Assembly (NCBI GenBank): GCA_019155205.2
Contig: JAHNZQ020003148.1
Span: 1,553,782 to 1,617,781 of the forward strand
Direction of reading: 5' to 3'
Length of the DNA: 64,000 nt
Origin: Gracilaria vermiculophylla
Taxonomy: Eukaryota; Rhodophyta; Florideophyceae; Gracilariales; Gracilariaceae
Shown here: positions 53,158-64,000 of the stretch, piece by piece
Numbering within the stretch: position 1 is the first letter of the stretch
How the letters are laid out: the number at the start of each line of letters is the position of its first letter
The notes under the pieces: model-generated
Database searches by the model: none
Told to the model about the DNA's origin: nothing
The model's input: only the letters and a program-made list of their open reading frames with translations
Translations under genes and position numbers: made by a program

Positions 53158-54624
53158 ATGAACGTAAAAAGTACGAAAAAACCCAGAACAAATCAAGTAA
53201 TATCATCGCCGCCGCTATTTTTAATGACACACAAAGCGTATTTTAATTTAATATTGGACGGCCTCACAACATTGTCAAGCGTCTTGACGACATATATGCG
53301 TCAGAGTCCACTGTATCTCATAATTTTAAAATGTATGAGGTCGTCACTCCCCGGTATTCTTATATTAAAAAGAGCATAGGAAAACACATAGACAATATGA
53401 TAGGAATTGTACAACAAATGAAAAAAATCGACATCAAACTATCAGAAGAATTTGCGTTACTCTACTAGTCTCTTATATACATACAGCACATCTGAATACT
53501 ATTTCCGAAGCCATCAAAACTCTTTCCATAACAGAATATGCCCTGGGACACAGTTTCATCTCGTTTTCTTAATGAACCTTGGTCAATTACTTTCAGGCGA
53601 TCTGAGAAAAAAATATATGCGAAACCGAAGTGTGGCATTTACAATGTTTATGAGAACGTTGGGAAGAATTCTTATCTTAGTCCTCGAAACCCTAAAAATC
53701 GTTAAAACTTCAGGCAAAGAAAAGCAATGGGTTGGAGATTTTGAACACAAATAACGAACTATCGTGCAAAAGAGACAAAGAAAAAGATAAAACCCCTTTT
53801 TTTCATTCAAATACCCGCATTCGAGCCGCAGTGGCAAAAGCAATAGCTATGACGGTATAAAAACAAGATCTGCTCACGCTGCATTCGAGCAATACCACTC
53901 ACCTAACTACATATTGATGTAGTCTTAATGAGAAAAATTCATGTTACCTATCTATTTCTTTTGAAAATGACTCTACGATCTACGCTACTGAAGCAGTTCG
54001 AATAATCGAATCGACCTTGGGTAGGACTACTGCATCTATTGATCGGAGTAACATACGTCTCTATCAGACCAGGCAAATCGTTTGCTTTCGATCCCAGCTT
54101 TAATAGTTATAGATATTGCCGTCCAGTTCCTTCCAGAAGTTCTTCAAATTAACATCGATAAATGTTTTCAAATCAATGGCTGTGTACCTAAACACAAAGA
54201 TGGCGTTTTCCAGAGTCTATAGAACTTTCGGAAACGATGTCCATCTCGTAGTATATCATACGAGAACCGTTCTTTCCTGGCTATGATTCACTATTTCTCC
54301 AGCACCAGTACTACTGCACAACTGCATCAAATTGGTAATTATTCTATAATAGTCAAAGACTCAGTGGACGACAAAGTCAATGAATCTTTGTTTAAAACAC
54401 TAAAAATTTTGAAATTAGATGTTGCTTTGTGGCACTGGAGGTTGCCTAAGGCACTATATGAGAGTAAAATGATACAAATGCCAAAAGAAATTTCTCTCTC
54501 GCTCAGCAAGGGATTTGAGATTGAATGCTTACAATGTACGACATAGAAGTACAGAAAAGCATTTCATGCTATTTTTATTTCAGACTTTCAGCCTTTTCAT
54601 TTCGACACGGAAAAGAACCGATGC
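53158..54624 (+). mobile_element. Copia retrotransposon relic, interrupted by a Gypsy insertion
   Basis: The secure part is 54283-54546, which ends with a GAG-pre-integrase segment: 'ALWHWRLPKALYES', 'MPKEISLSLSKGFEIECLQC', with the His and CxxC of the zinc-binding region. Upstream plus-strand fragments at 53158-53754 may be its gag. It breaks exactly at the target duplication of the next element. Integrase and RT would be expected beyond 60482 but are not recognisable there. Confidence 0.55.
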
Positions 54625-54629
54625 GGATA
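54625..54629. repeat. Target site duplication GGATA, left copy
   Basis: GGATA directly precedes the LTR start at 54630 and is repeated directly after the other LTR at 60477-60481. Confidence 0.85.
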
Positions 54630-54822
54630 TGTAGGACGTTCCGGTCAGGGAAGTGGCCGGAACGGGCTCGGAGGTGTTCTATAGTCGATGACTGTTAGGC
54701 TTTACCGTCTACTGGCTTATTTAACTACGGTCTACGACAGTGGCTGGCAACGGCGGCTCGTGTCCTTGATGGAAACCAAGGTTACAGACCATACGAAACA
54801 ACTCACGGCGCGTCTGCCTACG
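54630..54822 (-). repeat. LTR of Gypsy element B (left)
   Basis: It is a direct repeat of 60284-60476, with shared blocks such as 'GGGAAGTGGCCGGAACGGGC' and 'TGTTAGGCTTTACCGTCTAC'. The last base is G where the other copy has the expected A. Confidence 0.92.
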
Positions 54823-54943
54823 CTCCCTTCTTTCAGAGCGCAAGCATGCGGCGTGCTTTGTCCACTAACGGTTTTGGCGTGTTCTTGCGCTTTAGGAGAC
54901 ATATAAGCATTTGCGGTACGTCTTCGTAGACGCCAGTAAGCGG

Positions 54944-55141
54944 CTACAGCATTTCTTTCGAATGCGGTAGTCCTTTCCAGCGAACTACGACCTTCAGATG
55001 TCCGCCATCGGTTTCTTCCAGTCGCATTAGCCTTGACACAGGCATGCCTGTCTTGGACGACAGGGCATATGACAGAATGACACAAAAAGCCATGTCCGAA
55101 TCTCGGAAGAACTTCAGACGGATACCGTGTATGTCTTCCAA
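54944..55141 (-). pseudogene. Chromodomain at the end of Gypsy element B integrase
   Basis: 'VSRLMRLEETDGGHLKVVVR' followed by 'WKGLP' is a typical chromodomain core with the Trp-Lys-Gly motif. In chromoviruses this domain tethers integration to modified histones. The segment is followed by a stop, and homologous sequence continues beyond it in the same strand. Confidence 0.75.
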
Positions 55142-55750
55142 AGCAATGCTACGGAGATCTTCGACTTAGCAGACATAGTCGCTTCCAACCCTGACGATCC
55201 GTCTGGGTCCTGGCCAACGGAGGCAAAGCTTTTCTCCTGCAAAGAAGTCTTTGCGTGCGACTAGGACAAAATCTCCTTCCGTAAAATTCGGTAGTGTGTG
55301 TGGTACTGTCAGTTACCCTTTCGAGGTAGTAGAGAACGACGTCGGTCAGGAGTTTTTGTTGACTCCAAAGGTGTGAGTTCCTAAAGGTGCTCTCCGTTAT
55401 TCGTTGTCGCGAGCCGGGGGAATTGTAAGAGTGGATCCGCAAACACCAAGCGGAGGGGGAGGTTCATTGGGTGGACAATGCTCCTGTAGACGCTGCTACG
55501 AAGCGACCTGGGGATCGGCGGCTTAGAAAACTTAGGATGATCGATGAGAGCCACCAACCAGAAAAACAGATGTAGACTCAACGGTGCTTCGTTTGCTTCC
55601 CCAGAGGTGGAGCTCGACCGGCAGATTAAGTATCAAGCCGGGAGCCCGCCTCATCAGGTCTCACTCCTGTAGTAACTAGCCGCCCAAATTAAGTAAAATA
55701 TATATAAATTCTACCGTCAGTTAATGATACAATAGCACACGCGGGCCGAA

Positions 55751-56450
55751 TTATGCACCACATGGCTCAGTTAATAAAATACTAGCCCTCTTTAGGAATA
55801 TCACGCCATAAAACCACACTACAATACTACCATAGGAACCACTGTACCACAGTGTGCCTGCAGAGGCCGCGAGGCGAACTCGTTCCCGATTCGTCTGAAC
55901 CGATTCCCGGACGAACGGATGCAACTTAGCCACACATTGCTTGAGTGCATGAACGTTTATTGTGCGCTCGAGCTCCTCATCGGAAATGGTAGTCGGCATG
56001 GGCATTTCCGTCCTTTGAATTCTCCAATAGGCGGAGAGGGTTCCATACCCATGAAGGCCGTGACTGGCGAGATATTTCCGCGTGACGGAGAGGGTGCACT
56101 GTTGAAGACGCTCTGAACCAAAGATAACAAGGCGGGCCACACCTTCAGGTCCGTCTGTAACCCCGGAACGACTGATCGGAAAACTCTGAGCATCTTGTCC
56201 TCCACCACTCGACGGCACCGTTACTTTATGGAGAGTAGGGCACCGTGAAGTGATATGATGTCTTCCGTCCCTTGGGGGTGAGGCATACCGTTTGGTTTTG
56301 GAATTGTGTAGCCCCACCGGATATCAGACCGTTCGGAACACCGAAGGCGGGACACCAGTCTATGGTGCCTTTTGCTGCGTTCTCGGCCGCTATATGGGAG
56401 AACGCGAACATTAAACTGTGGTTGGAGTGGTCACCGTGGAGGAGGAGCAT
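55751..56450 (-). pseudogene. Integrase remnant of Gypsy element B
   Basis: The core segment 'DWCPAFGVPNGLISGGATQF' has the family layout, but the catalytic Asp of the usual SDGA is Gly. A downstream segment, 'MVEDKMLRVFRSVVPGLQTD', with 'SVFNSAPSPSRGNISPVTAF', is the usual end of the integrase core. Frame changes separate the pieces. Confidence 0.8.
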
Positions 56451-57324
56451 GTACTTGTCTCCTGTCCAGCTCGGTCCGATCTCGAAATAAACGAACTGTC
56501 AGAGGTCGTTACGCTTTGTTCCGTGTACGGCAGGTCCGAATGGGCGCAGTACCTTTCCCCCTCAATTACTCAATAGACAATGGATACAAGCGCGCACGAA
56601 GGACCGAATATCGGAGGTTATGGTTGACCAGAAGTAGTACTTCTGTAAGACCGTTTCGGTTGACGCCCCACCGCGGTGTTCACTCGGACCAGTATGTGCG
56701 ATGATGCACAGGCAAAAATGCAAGTCCGATGCGCAGTCCGGGACCCAAATGGCATTGTTGGGATTTCTTCATATGCCTTCCGCGCGGTTTATGTTGACTA
56801 GTCGGTCTCGTGCGGCTTCGTCCTGCGTTGTAACGAGGGCCGTTACAATTGGCCATTCGAGTTCCTGTGCAGATGAGGACGAGAGTTCCATAGTACGAAA
56901 TACTCTGGGACCCGTGCTGGGTGCGGACTAACGGCCTAGTATATCAGCTCATGCGTTGTCCGTTCCGCGGATGAAAAATCATGTGAAGTTGTACATGCTT
57001 AACCGTACGGCGCAGCGACGGACTTTGCCCATTGATGTCTGCGATAAGTCCGAGACCACCGATAACGGATCAAATAGAAAGATGAAGTTGTTATGGTCCG
57101 TATACAGATCAAAACCGGACGGTGTGGCAGCAAGCCAGTGCATCCGCTCAAGGGATGCCAGTACGGCGTACGCTTCCCTCTCGAGTGTAGTACAACCATA
57201 CTGCGTGGTCGAAAACCCTCCGGAGAGAAAGTCCAGCGGTTCGTGGGCCAGTACTGAATGCGTTTTGGAAAGGTACTTTTGGGGAGCTTGAGTAAGGATG
57301 CCGGACCAGACCGTATCAGACGAG

Positions 57325-57714
57325 TTAGTATAGACGCAGAGACGCTTTATCTCGTCGCGGTGAGACAGCGTGACCTGTTTTGGCGAGGGCGGCCTTACAT
57401 GCCTCGAAGGCGTCTTGTTCTACCTTGCCCCATCCGAAAGCGGAAAGTTTGTAACATGGCACTGATTGCTTGGTACGTGTACCGGCTCGAGAATAGATTT
57501 CCTCCATGAAGCCGTGTAACGGTCCAACGAGAGCAGCATATTCAGGGATTCCATTGTTGATCCACTGCAGCGCGCAGATAAATTGTTGTAAGTTGGCCCC
57601 GGTTTGCGGTGGTTCCATTTTGAGTAGGCCTTCTAGCCGACGCGGATCGTAAGAAATACCGTCTGCGAAACGAATCGGCCATACCACCGCGGCGTGGTGG
57701 CAAATAGGATGCAC
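57325..57714 (-). pseudogene. RT connection / RNase H remnant of Gypsy element B
   Basis: A 129-codon open stretch. 'ISYDPRRLEGLLKMEPPQTG', 'LQQFICALQWINNGIPEYA' and 'FGWGKVEQDAFEACKAAL' are typical of the region between RT and RNase H in Gypsy elements of this lineage. Confidence 0.85.
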
Positions 57715-58058
57715 ATGGCGGGGTGCAGCTTGATGTGCTTACGAAAAAATAGACCGAGGAGGTAACGGATAGATTGAATTAGTCCGGCAATGGTACGGTC
57801 GTGCAGCAAAATGTCGTCCAGCCAGTGTAGAAAGTGCGTCGTGAGACCAGTCAGTAAAATTTACGAGAGTGCGGATTGCAGGTGAATGAAAACGTTAGTC
57901 GTGCTGTGCATCACACGGGTTGGCCAATAAAAGCCGTTCGGTGTGATGAAGAACTGGAGGGCTTTTGAAGTGTCATCCAGTTCGAGCTGTCAACTGCAGT
58001 GCGATGGGTCCAAAAATCGCATAGTATCGTAATTAGGATAATCGAGTCAGCTCGTGCT

Positions 58059-58433
58059 CTAGGTAGGGAATGGGGGAATGGGAAATTGGTGTTTCACCAT
58101 GAACTTGTTGACTGGTCGGAGATCAACAGTGAACCGATATCGGACTTCGGGACCCAGTTTCGGTACGAGGAGGGGTGCACATACCCAATGAGATGTATTC
58201 TTGGCAAACGCCATGCCACTACGTACGAGAGATGCGACAAATTTCTTGAGAAATTCGCGCTGGTCGCTTGAATAGTTCCGCAGGCGGACTTTGACCGGTG
58301 CGGGATTGAGAGCCAATTCCACAGTTAGGGGTCGAATTTGTGTCTGTGGTCCTGTGGAAAATTCTGTACGAAACACGTCGACGTGTTCGTCCACGATGTC
58401 GGAAGTGGTTTCCCGGTATGGAGGGTAGTCCAT
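58059..58433 (-). pseudogene. Reverse transcriptase N-terminal remnant of Gypsy element B
   Basis: A 124-codon open stretch with 'SHWVCAPLLVPKLG' and 'YRFTVDLRPVNKF', the first RT motifs. The frame ends before the catalytic YxDD box. A protease-like segment with 'LIIGLPVLQLLEVDTRKLLE' lies upstream on the same strand at 58672-58869. Confidence 0.8.
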
Positions 58434-59232
58434 TATCAGTTGCGGTCTTCTTCATAACTTCGACGCATGTTCGTTTGTCGGCCTGCTGATCCGCGTCAAT
58501 CGGATCGAGCAACGAGGCGTCCGGCAACGGGTCTGCTTCCGTTCGAGCGGGGTTGTAGTTAACGCGTGGCCGTTCAGTAATTTTTTGTGGGCCACTATCG
58601 AGAGCGTCTTTGGCAGTCCGTATGTGGTTCAGGCCCGCTATCATCATGCGACTGACTGTTCCGCCTCGGTCTCACGATATCGGGTTCCCAATATGCGAAC
58701 AATCGGACCCATCGACTATCATTCGGTTGTTTTCCAACAGTTTGCGGGTGTCCACCTCTAAAAGTTGGAGAACCGGTAGTCCGATGATTAATGGTTCATA
58801 CGCGAGGTCCTCGTCGGCAACTAAAAATGTGACGTTGGCAAGTGCCAAATGTTTTGACAGCAGATGCATTACCGTTCTCGGGCAGGTCCAGGATCTGGAA
58901 AAGGAGAAGGATTGCGCTTCTGCTCAAGACTTGAGCGCAACCCGTAGTCGGACGGTGCTGATGGCCGTCATACGACCGATTTATCGGATTACCTCACGTT
59001 CCGCCAGCTGGGGTGAGACGATGCTGTCGTTGCTACCGTCATCACATTGGCCGGAGGTGTCCAGCGATGGTACCCCATCGGACACCGTAATCAGACAGAA
59101 AAGGGCTTCTGCATCTGCCCGATCGGAAATGTCCTTCCCGGTCATGCGACCCAAGGTGCCACCAGATCTCGACTGTGAGAGCGAGGAATCCGAAATTCTC
59201 TTCTGGCCGCGTGTAGATCTTGATGGACCGTC

Positions 59233-59664
59233 TTAGTATTTGCTAGCTCTAAGCTCTGCAAACATTTTGGACTTCTCTTCCGGCGAGGCTTTCGGGCTGT
59301 TCTTAATAAGGTGCTGTTCTCCTTTTTCGGCACAAGGAGCATGAAGGCAGTCCGGAAGGCTGCTTCTCTTCCTGCTGGATCTCTTTCCAGATTTATCGTC
59401 CAAACAGGATCCGGATCTGGATATGGAGGTGGAATTGTCTCTGCCGCCTCCACGACTGTGTCCGTCTCTTTTCTTGTGCTTCTTAGGCGTTCTGTGCTTC
59501 GGACCAGTGTCTAGCATCTGAAAGGCTTCTGAGAGCCTGACGGCATGCTTCATGAACTTGTCCAAGTTTTTGCGGTATTCCGTTGCAGAAAAGTGCAGAT
59601 CGGATTCCAACCAATCGTGCATCGTCTTGGGCCGGGTAGCGGACTGGAAGTAACCAACAGCCAT
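59233..59664 (-). pseudogene. gag remnant of Gypsy element B
   Basis: A 143-codon stretch with a basic, Ser-rich part and a nucleocapsid-like 'CLHAPCAEKGEQHLIKNSP', in which the last Cys of the CCHC knuckle is Ser. Further gag sequence continues upstream to about 60180 in broken frames. Confidence 0.7.
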
Positions 59665-60283
59665 TTTTCGGCTCTTTTATAGGATCCAGGACAGTCCGTG
59701 TCAGCGGAGTAGTTTGTGATACGCCACAAATAGCTTCTGCATCCGGTAACGGGAATTCTTGTTTGCCATGTCCATACGTAATTCCTGGTCAACAATGTCA
59801 TCAAGTGTCTCAAGACTCAATGACTCTTTATAATCTTCCGCGTTGGTCTCGAGGTAGGTCCGTAGTACCAGATCGGAAAGTGTCTCATAAACGTAGGACG
59901 GGGCGTCCTTAATGAGGTTCAGTGCAATCGCTGACTTCAGATATTATGGGTCTTCACAAAACTTGAGACTAACCGGCTGGACAGCCTCAGTAGTGTTCGC
60001 GCCCGTGACGGTAAGATGTGCCTCTCGGGCAGTGACTTCGTGCTCGTACTGGATGTAGAGTCGAAGGAAGATGCGAATTGAGTCCGGATCCATGCGCACG
60101 AATTGCCGGTGATTAACCGACGTGGCCACGAATGACGCACGTTGCGTCGTCCAGACTAATGTCCTGGATCCCGACATCGTCTTGTCCGCAAGCGGTTAGC
60201 GTGTCAGGATACGACGGGGCGATCGGTGATCGAATAATCTAACGGAATTGACCATGAAAGGGTTAACCAACCGTAGTGATAAC

Positions 60284-60476
60284 TGTAGTCCGTTGCGGTC
60301 TGGGAAGTGGCCGGAACGGGCTCGGAGGTGTTCGATAGTCGATGCCTGTTAGGCTTTACCGTCTACCGACTTATCTTCGTACGGTCTACGGTGGCGGCCG
60401 GCGACGGCAGCTCGTGTCCTTGCTGGACACCAACGTTGCGGACCGTACGAAATAGCTCACGGCGCGTCTGCCTACA
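60284..60476 (-). repeat. LTR of Gypsy element B (right, 5' for the minus-strand element)
   Basis: It begins TGTAG and ends CTACA, an inverted pair. It is directly followed by the second GGATA. Confidence 0.92.
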
Positions 60477-60481
60477 GGATA
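60477..60481. repeat. Target site duplication GGATA, right copy
   Basis: Identical to 54625-54629. Confidence 0.85.
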
Positions 60482-62140
60482 CCATATATAGAGAAAGCTA
60501 CCGCTTTTAGGTTATCGTTATGGACGAAATAATTCAATTTTTTTGTGACAAACCTCTTCAAATCAAGAAAAAAAACCCTACGTATATACTATTTCATATA
60601 CTGGTCTGAACGACATCATGGCAAATGTTTTCTTTCACTTCATTTCGGCTGTGAAATAAAACCCCGAGGTGCTCAAAAGTCGTTTTAAAAACATGATATT
60701 ATCAGTTTACAAACCACAATAAGCACAATGTCAGTAAATGAACTACATAGAAGTCATATTGAGATAGTACAAGGATCTATTTAAGCTGCTCTTGACCATG
60801 CGGAGCTACTTTACCCCTTCGATACTCGAAATAATACAAAGGAACGGTTCAGACCACTCAGGGTTTTACATTCCTGGCCAGGACCCGGGAGTCAAAAGTG
60901 GAAGCGATAACTAAGGGCTAACCTCCATGCCATAATAACTAGTTAAAGATTTCACGTATAGATCCGACTTCAGTGAATATTACTCTGATGTTAGAGAACG
61001 TAGCGTGACTATCTGTTCGATTGCTCATGAGATAATTTCATTATCGTCGAAGAAAACGAACCAGCTCTACGACCGGCATTGAATTTCAGCACAGCTTTGT
61101 TTTGCGTAGAAGGATTTCTCAAAGAGTTAAAAAACATATCCAACCTTTCTTTTGTGTCTACTGTCCATCAAAGAGCTACCGTCAATGGTGGTAATCTACG
61201 AGTGGCTCATTTTAGTAAAGAAGGCATCGGTTCTAAACGCATCGTGTCTCCTTGTGAAAATGAGTAACTCCCATGGATACGCATAGAACACATGTGCATC
61301 CTGTTTTCTTGACATTATTGAGTTCTATAACGCAGTTTCACACAGGCCACGACAGCTATGCACCACGGTCAAGGAGAGACGTTTCGCTGCAGGTATACCA
61401 AAGAATAATCCGCTTCTGAGCGAAACCGAGGCAAAAAGTGCGAGCCTTGTCTGTGAGGTAAACTGCGCATGTAGATCAAAATATTTTAACCCAGGAAATG
61501 TACATGCAGAAGTCTCTCGTCTTCGGAAGGCGTCCTGAGAATCGAGACGTGAGATGCCAAGGGTGCAACAGCGGTTCTTCTTCGTAAAAATCTTGACAAG
61601 GAAAGACATCGTGTAATCAGACTCAGAATACTTGGCTGCTCCCAAATGACCGTGAATACGTATAAAACTCACCCGGATGTTTAATAGAGTCCTGAAAATA
61701 GAATATCGCAGCTACAAGATTTACGCCAATATTACGATGCATACCTTGTTTATTATGCGGATTCGCGGGACTTCTCGCAATGCGCTCGCAGGCAAAAAGC
61801 AAAGGCCCACAGATCGATGAGGAGCTCTTACTCTCTCGTCGTCCAGGTGTTTTTTTATTAAAGTAGTGCATATTGCCAAGCTTCTAATTAGACGTTGAAA
61901 GCACTGGCTCTACGGTGCTCAAGAAAACTGACAGCGTCTGACAGCGCATTGTAAGGCATTACAGTGGCCCTAAAAACAACATTGGTTTGTTTCTTCAGGA
62001 AAACAAAGTCGCATATCTAGTTCTTTGAGATCTCTTTCTTTCATCGTATAAAGAAAGCCCTGTAAAATTCCAGGTCAATCTTTTCATACGTTGCCGAGTG
62101 GCTCCCATGTTCGGTCTACGTCATCGGGCAAACGTTTATA
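60482..62140. other. Unassigned sequence between two Gypsy elements
   Basis: Broken short frames only. Copia sequence interrupted by Gypsy B should resume here, and weak traces on the plus strand near 60.5-60.9 kb are compatible but not convincing. Minus-strand ORFs at 61325-61672 and 61623-61871 have no recognisable domain. Confidence 0.35.
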
Positions 62141-64000
62141 CTAAACAAATAGTTCAATACCATTTACTCCATTATGGATACCAGAAAGCGAGTCTACAGT
62201 CTGTACCTCCATTTGGTTAGTGCGCACATATTCAAGAAATGCTGGGTCATCATTCTTTCCATCCCGATTTACGCGGTACAGTATCGTTTTGGACAAATGC
62301 ACCAACTGCTTCTTTTGGTTAATGATGTTTTCGAATTCAAAGACCCATTCTGACTTGGTTGGGACCACTCGATGTGGATCTCCCCACATGAACTGCAGCT
62401 TTTAGGTCCTTGGCGACTTTGTATATCTGATCAAAACAAAACTACCGACCTTTACTTCGCTGCGTGGTACATTATTTTTGTTGTTTTCATGCTGGGCATT
62501 TCTTTTCCGGTTCTTGATCACTATCGGATCGACATTTTTATGCATTTTGTGGAGAGACTTTCGAAGTTCGTCGATCCCAATAAGCTGTCTCATTTGAATT
62601 TCATCCCAACATGTAGCGTGAGCAAACTGCTGAGCTGGCCACGGTCTGTTAAGCAGTTTTCCATGAATTTGCCCCGCGAGCACCTCCAACGCTGGGTGAT
62701 ACACCAAAGGCTTTTTACTGCCGCGAATGCCGTGACGATTCAAAGGCGCATGATACAGTATGCTCTGAACGCTTTCTGCACCTCCTGGTCAATCCTTCAG
62801 CTTGATCCGCCGCACTGACAGAAGAGCTTTGCAGGATATTACGTCTTTTTGACGACCCCTCCCTACTGCGCTATTGCTCCAAGGATAGTACGGCGTCGTC
62901 AAGTAATGGGAGTAGTGGAACTCTGCAGAGAGTCTGTGTAGAAACTGATTCTGAATGTGTGAAACTTTACCAGATACTAACCAGTCTCAACCCCCAAAAG
63001 AAGCGATACAAACGCTCAATGCTACGGCGACTGCTGTACTGTCGACCTGTATGCATGGCCACAGCGACACATAAGAAGAAAGGTCATCACGAAATATTAG
63101 AATATATTTCTGGTGCGTGGTGCTCTCTCCCATGAAACTAATTTCGCAGTGAAGAGCGTCATTTGGTCGAGTGCCATTTTTGGCGCTTCCAAATTGGCGG
63201 ATAATTCGCATGCTTGTTCGAGAAAACATGCAATGTATACATCCTTTGATGAATAACCTAACGTAAAGTCTTCGTGTTTTCCAGAACATCTGTTCACGCA
63301 ACACGGTAATATTTGCGTCAGCTCCACAATGCCTACAGACACCGCAATAGGCTACGACCGTGAACTTCAGCAGATTTGTTTTACGTTTCTGGGAAACGAA
63401 AAGCATTTCTAGCCATCCAGATGTTTTTAGTGTTGTTTCACGTCTGGTTTGTGCTGTGGTTGGCCTCCATTTTTGCTTTTTCTTAGGATTTTCTAACCGT
63501 GTCCACAGTGGGCCACACGAAATCTTTGGGGTACTTACAATTTGTTTGGCTCTCATGACCAAACTGTGAACTGATCCCATCGGTGGTTGACGTGTCCGGT
63601 AGGATCTGGTCCACCTTGGTAGAATAAATGCAAAGATATTGAGCTTCTCAAGAACATGTTCGATATTGCAACAAACTAGGACAGATACAGTACCCCTCTT
63701 TGTACTTTCGTGATGACATGCTGCCCTTATGTAGGCTCACATACTTGGGGATCGAACGCAAACAGCAAATTGCGGTGATAAGTGTAGACATGAACGGGAT
63801 TCTGGCCCATAAAGAAGTATTCTAGCTCTCGGAACACTTGATATATTGCGTACGCTTCCTTTTAAGGTGTACTTAATCTTCTCTGAGAAGCAGAGAATGC
63901 TCGATCAACGAAAGCAAGAGGTTGGTGAGCCTGTTGGGTATTATCTTGCAGTTCCAAACGGTGCACCTGCGTCACCACTCCAGACCGGTTCTTTTCAAAA
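62141..64000 (-). mobile_element. Gypsy element C (lineage of element A), 3' part, runs off the window
   Basis: Read on the minus strand from the window end: an RNase H-end segment near 63.9-63.7 kb ('YFFMGQNPVHVYT'), then integrase at 63580-62987 with a zinc-binding-like 'YCGVCRHCGADANITV' (the first His is replaced by Tyr), 'CIHC' and the core 'IFRDDLSSYVSLWP', then the integrase C-terminal region at 62743-62402 ('VKVGSFVLIRY') and 62389-62141 ('EWVFEFENII'). These match element A segment by segment. Stops and frameshifts are present. LTRs were not found in the window. Confidence 0.75.

Larger units (their letters stand above)
54630..60476 (-). mobile_element. Chromodomain Gypsy LTR retrotransposon B, full length, inactivated
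   Basis: LTRs at 54630-54822 and 60284-60476 (193 bases each) begin TGTAG and end CTACA/CTACG, and a perfect GGATA duplication flanks the element. The element is therefore complete, at 5847 bases. Read on the minus strand the order is gag (59.7-59.2 kb), protease (about 58.8 kb), RT (58.4 kb), RNase H (57.7 kb), integrase (56.4-55.8 kb) and a C-terminal chromodomain (about 55.0 kb). Stops and frame changes break every part. LTR divergence is roughly 13 percent by eye. It is inserted in a Copia relic. Confidence 0.92.

Overview
The window looks like a nuclear scaffold from a red alga, most probably a florideophyte of the Chondrus type. The evidence is a phosphoglucan water dikinase whose starch-binding domain starts at residue 2 with no transit peptide, as expected for cytosolic floridean starch. 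A compact block of nearly intron-free genes is followed by tens of kilobases of decayed transposons, and one 71-base insert carries a plastid-type tRNA-Leu. The assignment is inference; no marker gene settles it. Two assembly marks are present: a poly-G run at the very start and a 100-base N gap at 16096-16195.

Positions 785-15524 form a gene island: a rhomboid protease (-), an RPAP3-like TPR protein (-), an uncertain small ORF (-), phosphoglucan water dikinase (+), a membrane-anchored HExxH metalloprotease (+), a BtuF/TroA-like binding protein (-), a Siw14-type phosphatase (+) and an isocitrate lyase/PEP-mutase family enzyme (-) with one 64-base intron. The genes are divergent or convergent, share no pathway and do not form operons.

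Positions 15.9-38.3 kb are almost entirely mobile DNA. There is a small inverted-repeat element broken by the N gap. A 6.9 kb segment with matching inverted ends (16735-23648) contains a PIF/Harbinger transposase, its Myb/SANT-like partner and a piggyBac-like transposase. A second, more decayed Harbinger pair follows, then Copia relics (-), a decayed Gypsy element (+) and an unresolved GC-rich block.

At 38.3-38.96 kb a second copy of the first dispersed repeat abuts a mosaic of organelle-like DNA: an atpA fragment and a tRNA-Leu(CAA) lacking its 3' end. One convincing host gene sits inside the repeat desert, a cysteine-rich type I membrane protein at 40252-41568. Positions 41.6-47.3 kb are AT-rich without a recognisable gene.

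Positions 47.3-64 kb hold a Gypsy element with paired 217-base LTRs (+), a Copia relic (+), a complete but dead chromodomain Gypsy (-) with paired LTRs and a perfect 5-base target duplication (54625-60481), and the 3' part of another Gypsy (-) of the first element's lineage that runs off the window end. All transposon reading frames seen carry stops, frameshifts or lost catalytic residues, apart from the two Myb-like partner ORFs. No complete new biological system was found; the most unusual structures are the inverted-repeat segment at 16.7-23.6 kb with its 53-base palindrome and the organelle-DNA mosaic.
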